11,646 nucleotides of DNA, taken from assembly GCA_043800975.1 (NCBI GenBank), contig JAZDMK010000279.1:1-11646 (forward strand), read 5' to 3'. The stretch is from JAZDMK01 sp043800975 (GTDB lineage Bacteria > Bacteroidota > Bacteroidia > Bacteroidales > JAHJDW01). Made by a program: the position numbers and the translations under genes. The number at the start of each line of letters is the position of its first letter. Position 1 is the stretch's first letter. The notes below the pieces were generated by a model that worked only from the letters and a program-made list of their open reading frames with translations, did no database searches and was not told where the DNA came from. Positions 6,263-11,646 of the stretch are shown here, piece after piece.

Positions 6263-7692
6263 TTCGGAAGATTTTGTATTACTTCATGAATAGTATTTGT
6301 CAGTATTTCCGGAGGATAGATGCTGATGTACAATGCCAGTAAAAGAAGAAAAAGCTGTGGCATACTTTCCCAGAAACTTACTTTTGCTGTTATTGGTGCT
6401 TCATTAACTTTACGGTCTGCAAATAAAATGTGAAAAATATTATTTCCAAATGTCCACAAAACAAAAGCAAGCAGTAGGAGAATAAAAATTGCAATCTCAA
6501 GGTGGTTGGTGCTTATAAGAGCTTGCAACATCATCAGTTTGGTAAAGAAAAGGCCTGAGGGAGGAATTCCCATGATCACAATAAAAAGTAAAATGACTAT
6601 GATTCCGCCCAAAGGAGTAATGCGGAAATAGCCGCCCGTATGTTCGGTGCGCTTGCTGTTAAAAATTCTGACAAATTGCTGTGCCTGATAAAATAATCCG
6701 GCTTTTGTAAATGAATGAATGACCAAATGCAACACAATCGCATAATAGGCAATGCCTCCGATTGCAATACCAATCGTAATTAGGCCCATGTGTTCAATGC
6801 TGGAATAGGCAATCAGACGTTTGTAATTTTTTACCTTCAGCATATAAACAGTAGCAACAAGTATGGACAACAATCCGATAATGAGCATCACATGACTGAT
6901 CCAGTTTAACAAATAAGTGTGAGCAAACAGTTGATAGAACCGAAATACAGCAACAAAGCCGACATTCATCAGCGATGTGGAAATAATTGCACTGACGGGT
7001 CCCGGAGCAACACTGTGCGCATCAATACAAACTGTATGCAGCGGGAATATCCCCATTTTCACACTGAATCCGATTAAAATTAATAGAAAAGAAACCTGAA
7101 ACAGCATAGGATTTGTGATGGCAAGTTTCTCCGACATAAGGGAAGAAAAAGTAAGATTGTCAAAACCCGACGAGCTGGTTGCTGCATTCAGCAATAGAAT
7201 TCCAATGAAAGACAAGGAAAGACCAATTGTAGAAACAAAGAAATATTTCCATGTAGCTTCCAGCGATTCTTGTGTGCGCTCATGATAGATGAGCATGGAA
7301 ATACAGAGTGTTGTTGCTTCAGCGAGAATCCACAGTATATTAATGTTGTCAGAAAGGAAGGCGCCGGTCATGCATCCGAAAAGCAAAATCATGGATGCCA
7401 GATAAACGGATCGCGTCAACTTGTGTTCGTTTCGGTGTTTGAAATAAATAAAACTATTGATGAAAGTAGTGATACCCGTAATACTCAGAACGCTGATGAA
7501 AAGAACGGCTAAAGCATCCGGGCGAAAAAAAGAATTCGTAAATTCATCGCGGTAGTTGAAAATAAAATAATTCAGAGTAAACTGTACGACAACAAAAATA
7601 AAGGATACAAACAAATGAACCGTTTTGTTTCTGATGAAGAAAACCACCAGAGCCAGTGCCAGAACAGATAGGAAGTATATCAGCAGGTTCAT
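6259..7692 (-). CDS. hyfF: Antiporter-like membrane subunit (HyfF/NuoN type)
   Basis: This is a polytopic membrane subunit of 477 residues, with about 13-14 helices, of the Mrp/NuoL-M-N antiporter family and closest in character to HyfF. Key pumping residues: E125 in WILAEATTL (TM5 Glu), K212 in GFSVKMGIFPLHTVCIDAHS (TM7 Lys), H326 and K330 in LHLVIHSFTKAGLF, and K385 in GIPPSGLFFTK (TM12 position). At the TM8 position where the sister subunit HyfB has lysine (VMIKLGIYG), this protein has N243 (SLMNVGFVA). The ATG abuts the hyfE stop with no gap, and the stop overlaps the hyfG start, so it is translationally coupled on both sides. It is expected to carry one ion-translocation path in the membrane arm. 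The ion (H+ or Na+) cannot be told. Confidence 0.9.
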   Translation of the reverse strand: MNLLIYFLSVLALALVVFFIRNKTVHLFVSFIFVVVQFTLNYFIFNYRDEFTNSFFRPDALAVLFISVLSITGITTFINSFIYFKHRNEHKLTRSVYLASMILLFGCMTGAFLSDNINILWILAEATTLCISMLIYHERTQESLEATWKYFFVSTIGLSLSFIGILLLNAATSSSGFDNLTFSSLMSEKLAITNPMLFQVSFLLILIGFSVKMGIFPLHTVCIDAHSVAPGPVSAIISTSLMNVGFVAVFRFYQLFAHTYLLNWISHVMLIIGLLSILVATVYMLKVKNYKRLIAYSSIEHMGLITIGIAIGGIAYYAIVLHLVIHSFTKAGLFYQAQQFVRIFNSKRTEHTGGYFRITPLGGIIVILLFIVIMGIPPSGLFFTKLMMLQALISTNHLEIAIFILLLLAFVLWTFGNNIFHILFADRKVNEAPITAKVSFWESMPQLFLLLLALYISIYPPEILTNTIHEVIQNLPK

Positions 7693-8322
7693 TTAGTCGG
7701 CCAGTTTTTTCAGGTTATCGATTTCAAGATCTTTATAGGTGCGTGTGATCTTATTCATAAACAAGCCGAACAAAAGCACACTGATCAGAATGTCAAGTAA
7801 AATTCCTGCGTTCACAGCCATAGGCATATCTTTTCCGATGGAAAAGGAAAGCAGTACAATTCCGTTTTCAAGAACAATGAATCCAATAATATGATGAATG
7901 ATTTCATGTCTTGTTACGATAAGGAATAGCCCCGTAAGAATTCCCGAGAATGCAGCTGTTACAAACAGAATTTTTAATTGTTCATTTTGTAAAAAATATC
8001 CAAGAATAAAACTCAAAACGATCAGAACCGAAACAGCCAGCGTAGATGAAAAACCACTGATGAAAGGCGATACCTTTCTTTTAATTTTATTCTTTGTTAC
8101 CATTTTTTTAATGTAGTATGGAAGAACGATCGATTTAAAAACCAATGTTTCGATCAAAACAACAATGAGGTTAATCACGTTCACTTCAGTCAGATCAATA
8201 AATGCAACGCCGAACAAAAGCAATCCCTGAAGAATAAGAAGATTGATGCAAACAAACAATCTGCCGGATACTGCAATGTAGAACAGCGACATCAGAAAAA
8301 TTATGATCAGCAGATTGCTCAT
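7693..8322 (-). CDS. hyfE: NuoK-like membrane subunit (HyfE type)
   Basis: This is a 209-residue integral membrane protein with six to seven hydrophobic segments, the length typical of HyfE and about twice that of NuoK. The N-terminal half carries VLIETLVFKSIVLPYYIKK (55-73) with E58 in a membrane segment, then a basic cytoplasmic loop. The C-terminal half holds the most family-like block, TRHEIIHHIIGFIVLENG (137-154), with E140 and E152. Buried glutamates like these take part in the proton path between the quinone-side anchor and the antiporter-like subunits in complex I. The following AVNAGILLDILISVLLFG is also HyfE-like. It lies 4 bases after hyfC and directly against hyfF. Confidence 0.9.
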   Translation of the reverse strand: MSNLLIIIFLMSLFYIAVSGRLFVCINLLILQGLLLFGVAFIDLTEVNVINLIVVLIETLVFKSIVLPYYIKKMVTKNKIKRKVSPFISGFSSTLAVSVLIVLSFILGYFLQNEQLKILFVTAAFSGILTGLFLIVTRHEIIHHIIGFIVLENGIVLLSFSIGKDMPMAVNAGILLDILISVLLFGLFMNKITRTYKDLEIDNLKKLAD

Positions 8323-8326
8323 ATGT

Positions 8327-9235
8327 TTAATACAAATGTGAAATAATTAAAAGAATGCTTAAGAATATTAAAATTGAAATCGGTGTAAGCAGAACGATGG
8401 CTTTGTTGTTTTGTCTCATTTTTAACCGTGGGCGGAAAGATTCCACTAAGCCCACAACGATGGCGAACACAACCTGAATCAATAAGAAAATGAGTATCTG
8501 CAAATAGATTTCTAGTTCAGGTGCAAAAAAGAAATTGCTAATTAACGTGCCGAACATGACAAATTTTAAGGAAGATGCATATTGAATCAGTGCCAGATCA
8601 AATCCGCTGTAGTCAAGAACCATCACTTCGTGAATCATAGTCAGTTCCAGATGTGTTTTTGGATCATCATAAGGAATGCGGCTGTTCTCAACCATGATAA
8701 TCTGAAACAAATTGAAAGCAGCCAGAACACCCATAAATATTGCGATGTACGAATTAAAATACAAGGCGTTAAAAATTTCATTGAAAGAAGTGTAACCCGT
8801 AAGCATGGCAAACGAACCCATGATAACAAAGAAAGCGGGCTCCACAAGAAGTGAATACAAAGCTTCACGACTGGCGCCCATTCCTTCGAAGGGACTTCCT
8901 GTATCAAGAGAAGCGATGATCATGAAAAATTTTCCGAAGGCGAGCAAGTAACTGAATGCAATAAAATCACCGGAAAAAGAAAACACGCCGGGCTTACTGC
9001 CAAATGGAATCAGAAGGAGTGCTGTAATTACAGAAGCAAAATAAATGATGGGGGCAATCTTGAAAATGAATGAAGTTGTGCTGCTGTACACACTTCCTTT
9101 TCTGAACAAACGAAGTATATCAAACATAGGCTGCATCAGGCCGGGGCCTTTTCTGCCAGAAGCAATACTTTTCACCCGGACGATAATTCCCGGGAAAAGC
9201 AGGCTGGACAGAAAAAATAATGCAATGCCGATCAT
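8327..9235 (-). CDS. hyfC: NuoH-like membrane anchor subunit (HyfC/HycD type)
   Basis: This subunit joins the peripheral arm to the membrane arm. It has 302 residues and about eight membrane helices. Diagnostic stretches are GRKGPGLMQPMFDILRLFRK (27-46), the loop LDTGSPFEGMGASREA (110-125) with acidic and arginine residues as in NuoH/HycD, and ENSRIPYDDPKTHLELTMI (183-201) followed by HE at 202-203, the highly conserved cytoplasmic loop that docks the large and small subunits. In complex I the equivalent protein helps form the quinone chamber and the start of the proton path. In hydrogenases it anchors the catalytic dimer. The gene begins one base after the hyfB stop and ends four bases before hyfE. 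Length and motifs are normal for the family. Confidence 0.94.
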   Translation of the reverse strand: MIGIALFFLSSLLFPGIIVRVKSIASGRKGPGLMQPMFDILRLFRKGSVYSSTTSFIFKIAPIIYFASVITALLLIPFGSKPGVFSFSGDFIAFSYLLAFGKFFMIIASLDTGSPFEGMGASREALYSLLVEPAFFVIMGSFAMLTGYTSFNEIFNALYFNSYIAIFMGVLAAFNLFQIIMVENSRIPYDDPKTHLELTMIHEVMVLDYSGFDLALIQYASSLKFVMFGTLISNFFFAPELEIYLQILIFLLIQVVFAIVVGLVESFRPRLKMRQNNKAIVLLTPISILIFLSILLIISHLY

Positions 9236-9236
9236 A

Positions 9237-11213
9237 CTATATTATTTTGAATAAAGTAAGGAAGATTAAAGCCACCAAAAGAACAAACATATATAAAATG
9301 TAATGCTGCGTTTGCCCTGTTTGAACAAAGGCAAGTTTTCTGAAAATCTTCAAAAAGAATGCAATGATTTTTCCAAAGAACTTTTTTTCAGCGATACTTC
9401 CGGTTTGTGAAACCCAGGAACGTTTTTCAGGAAAAATTTCATTTGACGGAATGGGAACATATTCCTCGTTCATGTCAAATTGTTTTTCCATACTGAAATA
9501 ATAATTTTCAGAAAAGGATGAAGATGTATATTGAACTCCTTCTGCAGGTCCCGTGTATCCACATCCCCAGGTTGGACCGCTTTCTGTTTTTTTGTTTCGG
9601 GTAATTATTTTTTTCAATATGTAAATAAGAATTACAATGCCTACAAACAGCATGACAAACCAACTGATGGAAGAAATACTTCCAATAGTTCCTGTGGGTA
9701 AAGCAACCGGAGCAGGAATAAAAATGCCTGCTGTTTGAAAAAGTACGGGTGCGATAAATGCGGGATACACGCCGACAAAAATAATGAGTGCCAGAATTAA
9801 ATAGAGTGGAAGGAGCGACCATCCGCTGCTTTCGCGAAGATCATCGGTTTTGATTTTTCTGGGTGTGCCGAGAAAAGTTAATCCAAACACTTTGGTAAAA
9901 CAGAAAAGTGCAAGCCCGCCAATAACCACAAGTGCAAGCATGCAAAAGATGAAGAGTATCTTCATCCCGAAAGATGCATGCAGCAGGCCCTGCAGAAATC
10001 CGTTGTAAATCAGAAATTCAGAAACAAATCCGTTGAATGCCGGAAGTCCGCAAATGGCAAGCGATGCAATTAGAAATAATGCAGCTGTGTGTGGAAGTTT
10101 TTTTATTAATCCGCCCAGATGTTCTGAATTGCGCGTATGTGTTTTTCGGTATACCGTTCCCGCTGTATAAAAAAGCATGGATTTAAATAAGGAGTGATTC
10201 AGTGTGTGCAGCAATGCGCCTCCGTATCCGAGCAATGCCAGTGGATACATTCCCGTGGCTGCGCCAATTAGTCCCATTCCGATTCCAATGCCGATGATTC
10301 CAATATTTTCAATGCTGGAGTATGCAAGTAACTTTTTTAAATCACGTTGAACTATGGCAGAACTGATGCCTCCGATTCCAGTGAAAACGGAAATCAATAA
10401 AATGAAAATACCAATCGAAAGTTGATCGCTTTGCAAATGAAGTATTACACGAAGAATACCATAAATACCCAGCTTAATCATCACGCCCGACATAATGGCC
10501 GAAACATGCGAGGGCGCTGCAGGATGAGCGTGAGGCAGCCATGTGTGCAAAGGCATGAAGCCTGCTTTAATTCCAAAACCAACGAAAAACAAAAGAAAAG
10601 GAAAAATATTTCCCTGTGCTGCAAAGAATACAGATAGCCCGTTCCATGAATAATCGCCAGAGTACTGATATGAAAGTAAAAATGCTATCAAGAGGAACAT
10701 GGCGCCAATGTGCATTTGCACAAGGTAGTTGATGCCCGCTTTTAAAACATCCGATTTCTCACTTTCAAAAATGACAAGCACGAAAGAGCTTAATGACATG
10801 ATTTCCCAAGCGAGTAAGAATAATATTGAATGATGAAACAAGCATACAAGCAACATGGAAAGATGAAGCCATGTAAATGCAAAAAAGTGTAGCGCAAAAT
10901 CAGTTCTGCTGCGGTTTTCGTACATACGCATGTTGGTAATTGCGTAGCATGCTCCTGTGAAAACAGTAAAGTTGATAATCAGGATAAAAACAGCAGAAAG
11001 TGGATCAATAATAAATTCCAAAGGAGCACTCCAGATAATAATTGGAATGGAATAAATAAGTGTGTGGTTTGTGATAAGCACGTTCACTGCCGGATAGCTG
11101 CTGAGAAAAACCAATGCAGATGTCAGTATAAGATTGAATACCGGCTGGACTCTGCGGGGAAGTGCAAAGAGTAGAAACGAAAAAAGAATAAGTAAGACGG
11201 CAGTTAAACTCAT
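9237..11213 (-). CDS. hyfB: Antiporter-like membrane subunit (HyfB/NuoL type)
   Basis: This is the first gene of the operon: 658 residues with about 16 membrane helices. It is an antiporter-like ion-translocating subunit with all expected charged residues: E137 in LLAWEIMSLSSF (TM5), K216 in GFGIKAGFMPLHTWLPHAHP (TM7), K247 in VMIKLGIYGILR (TM8), H336/H340 and K344 in LLHTLNHSLFKSMLF, and E399 in FNGFVSEF (TM12, Glu as in NuoM). After helix ~14 (ends about 534) comes a polar segment with the HyfB-type mark TWGCGYTGPAEGVQYTSSSF (548-567), then a final helix near 637-657. This long C-terminus is normal for HyfB rather than NuoM. The ATG at 11213 is the first in frame. No strong Shine-Dalgarno precedes it. 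The operon promoter should lie in the 302-base gap before typA. Confidence 0.92.
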   Translation of the reverse strand: MSLTAVLLILFSFLLFALPRRVQPVFNLILTSALVFLSSYPAVNVLITNHTLIYSIPIIIWSAPLEFIIDPLSAVFILIINFTVFTGACYAITNMRMYENRSRTDFALHFFAFTWLHLSMLLVCLFHHSILFLLAWEIMSLSSFVLVIFESEKSDVLKAGINYLVQMHIGAMFLLIAFLLSYQYSGDYSWNGLSVFFAAQGNIFPFLLFFVGFGIKAGFMPLHTWLPHAHPAAPSHVSAIMSGVMIKLGIYGILRVILHLQSDQLSIGIFILLISVFTGIGGISSAIVQRDLKKLLAYSSIENIGIIGIGIGMGLIGAATGMYPLALLGYGGALLHTLNHSLFKSMLFYTAGTVYRKTHTRNSEHLGGLIKKLPHTAALFLIASLAICGLPAFNGFVSEFLIYNGFLQGLLHASFGMKILFIFCMLALVVIGGLALFCFTKVFGLTFLGTPRKIKTDDLRESSGWSLLPLYLILALIIFVGVYPAFIAPVLFQTAGIFIPAPVALPTGTIGSISSISWFVMLFVGIVILIYILKKIITRNKKTESGPTWGCGYTGPAEGVQYTSSSFSENYYFSMEKQFDMNEEYVPIPSNEIFPEKRSWVSQTGSIAEKKFFGKIIAFFLKIFRKLAFVQTGQTQHYILYMFVLLVALIFLTLFKII

Positions 11214-11239
11214 TAATTCTAATAATGTTATCAGCGTTG

Positions 11240-11247
11240 CAAAGGTG
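11240..11247 (-). promoter_or_regulatory. Possible -7 element for the hyf-like operon (CACCTTTG, 7 of 8)
   Basis: On the minus strand CACCTTTG differs from TAnnTTTG only in its first base and lies 26 bases before the hyfB start codon. A possible upstream ATTG is at about 15 bases instead of 19. Weak, but the best candidate facing the operon. Confidence 0.25.
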
Positions 11248-11370
11248 ATGAAAAATGAAAATCAATTAAGAAGTATGCTGACTAAATTTGAACAGATGAA
11301 GGTTGATAACTGAAAACCCTTTTTATTGATTTACGTTAATTTCATTTTTTAACATAAAGGTAGTATAAGA

Positions 11371-11378
11371 TATTTTTG
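11371..11378 (+). promoter_or_regulatory. Possible distal typA -7 element (TATTTTTG)
   Basis: This is an exact TAnnTTTG match with TTTA 19 bases upstream (11348-11351). It would give typA a leader of about 135 bases that contains the GGAGG-preceded mini-ORF. AT-rich sequence makes chance matches likely. Confidence 0.25.
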
Positions 11379-11472
11379 ACTAGTCTCCCGATTTTTATAG
11401 CATTATTAAGCCTTTTTGGAGGATTTATTCATGAATGTATTGTAGAATCATAAATAGCAAGAGAATAAAGAC

Positions 11473-11480
11473 TACTTTTG
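11473..11480 (+). promoter_or_regulatory. Candidate proximal typA -7 element (TACTTTTG)
   Basis: TACTTTTG matches TAnnTTTG exactly and runs into CACCTTTG. It lies 35 bases before the typA start. No good -33 TTTG is seen at 19 bases. Position and exact match make it the best typA promoter candidate. Confidence 0.45.
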
Positions 11481-11515
11481 CACCTTTGTTTCAAATTGAA
11501 GTTATAAGAGCGTAT

Positions 11516-11646
11516 ATGCAGGAAATTAGAAATATAGCGATCATCGCACACGTCGACCACGGCAAAACCACGATGGTGGATCGCATTTTACATCAGGTAA
11601 AACTGTTCAGAGATAATCAGGATATGGGTGAACTCATTCTCGATTC
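11516..11646 (+). CDS. typA: GTP-binding protein TypA/BipA (3' end outside window)
   Basis: This is the start of the ribosome-associated translational GTPase TypA/BipA, a relative of EF-G and LepA involved in ribosome assembly and stress or cold growth. Only 43 codons are visible. They open with MQEIRNIAIIAHVDHGKTTM, containing the P-loop A11-HVDH-GKT18, then VDRILHQVKLFRDNQDMGEL followed by ILDS, which leads toward the switch I region. The spacing and the I-R-N-I-A-I-I-A-H-V-D-H-G-K-T-T start favour TypA over LepA, which begins differently. A weak AAGAG at 11506-11510 lies five bases before the ATG. It is transcribed away from the hyf-like operon. Confidence 0.92.
   Translation, partial: MQEIRNIAIIAHVDHGKTTMVDRILHQVKLFRDNQDMGELILD

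Larger units (their letters stand above)
11214..11515. other. Divergent intergenic region between the hyf-like operon and typA
   Basis: These 302 AT-rich bases separate the minus-strand operon from plus-strand typA and hold no convincing gene. They contain two exact plus-strand TAnnTTTG matches (11371 and 11473), one near match facing the operon (11240-11247), and a four-codon mini-ORF behind a GGAGG at 11418-11422. I see no strong terminator hairpin, tRNA or repeat. Confidence 0.7.

Noticed and set aside
9508..9822. 104-codon minus-strand open frame inside hyfB
   Set aside because: It lies fully within the hyfB coding region in another frame, with unlikely composition (rich in His, Cys and Ser). 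It is a shadow of the real gene, as are the other internal frames.
3981..11213. Operon annotated as a genuine formate hydrogenlyase or hydrogenase-4
   Set aside because: The catalytic [NiFe] cysteines are absent and there is no formate dehydrogenase or maturation gene nearby. Only the subunit homology holds.
3981..11213. Operon as respiratory complex I (nuo) or an Mrp antiporter
   Set aside because: There is no NuoEFG, NuoA, NuoJ or MrpA/E/F/G. The HyfE-length NuoK-like subunit, the HyfB C-terminus and the fused NuoC-NuoD point to the hydrogenase-4 branch.
11214..11515. Intrinsic terminator or structured RNA in the divergent gap
   Set aside because: No GC-rich stem followed by a T-run was found, and both flanking genes read away from the gap, so no terminator is needed.

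Overview
The window reads as a stretch of chromosome from a low-GC member of the Bacteroidota. Three things point there: AT-rich DNA with few Shine-Dalgarno sequences, several intergenic matches to the Bacteroidota -7 promoter element TAnnTTTG, and the way the genes look (a short outer-membrane barrel, and a TypA start of the form MQEIRNIAIIAHVDHGKTT). No species can be named from the sequence alone. I see no rRNA, tRNA, CRISPR array, insertion sequence or phage gene.

Left part (1-3466, plus strand): the 3' part of an inositol monophosphatase-family gene; a complete cstA-type carbon-starvation/pyruvate transporter; then a two-gene unit of a small PH/GRAM-like protein and a YfcE-type metallophosphoesterase. 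On the minus strand, a small secreted beta-barrel protein (3461-3961) converges on the phosphoesterase, and the two genes share the palindrome CTATAG for their stop codons.

Main part (3981-11213, minus strand): a tight six-gene operon in the order hyfB, hyfC, hyfE, hyfF, hyfG, hyfHI (fused). The gaps are 1, 4, 0, -4 and 11 bases. The first four genes build a complex I-like membrane arm: two antiporter-like subunits with the pumping glutamate and lysines, a NuoH-like anchor and a long NuoK-like subunit. The last two build the peripheral arm: a NuoC-NuoD/HycE-like large subunit, and a NuoB-like small subunit with an N-terminal two-cluster ferredoxin domain. The large subunit has lost all four cysteines that hold the [NiFe] site in group 4 hydrogenases (the CGIC and DPCYSC positions read AGDT and DLSYCG), and it ends where the hydrogenase precursor would be cleaved. 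The operon therefore matches the 'energy-converting hydrogenase-related' (Ehr) complexes. These are probably ion-translocating redox enzymes whose electron donor and acceptor are not established. This is the most interesting system in the window.

Right edge (11214-11646): a 302-base divergent intergenic region, then the first 43 codons of typA/bipA on the plus strand, cut by the window end.
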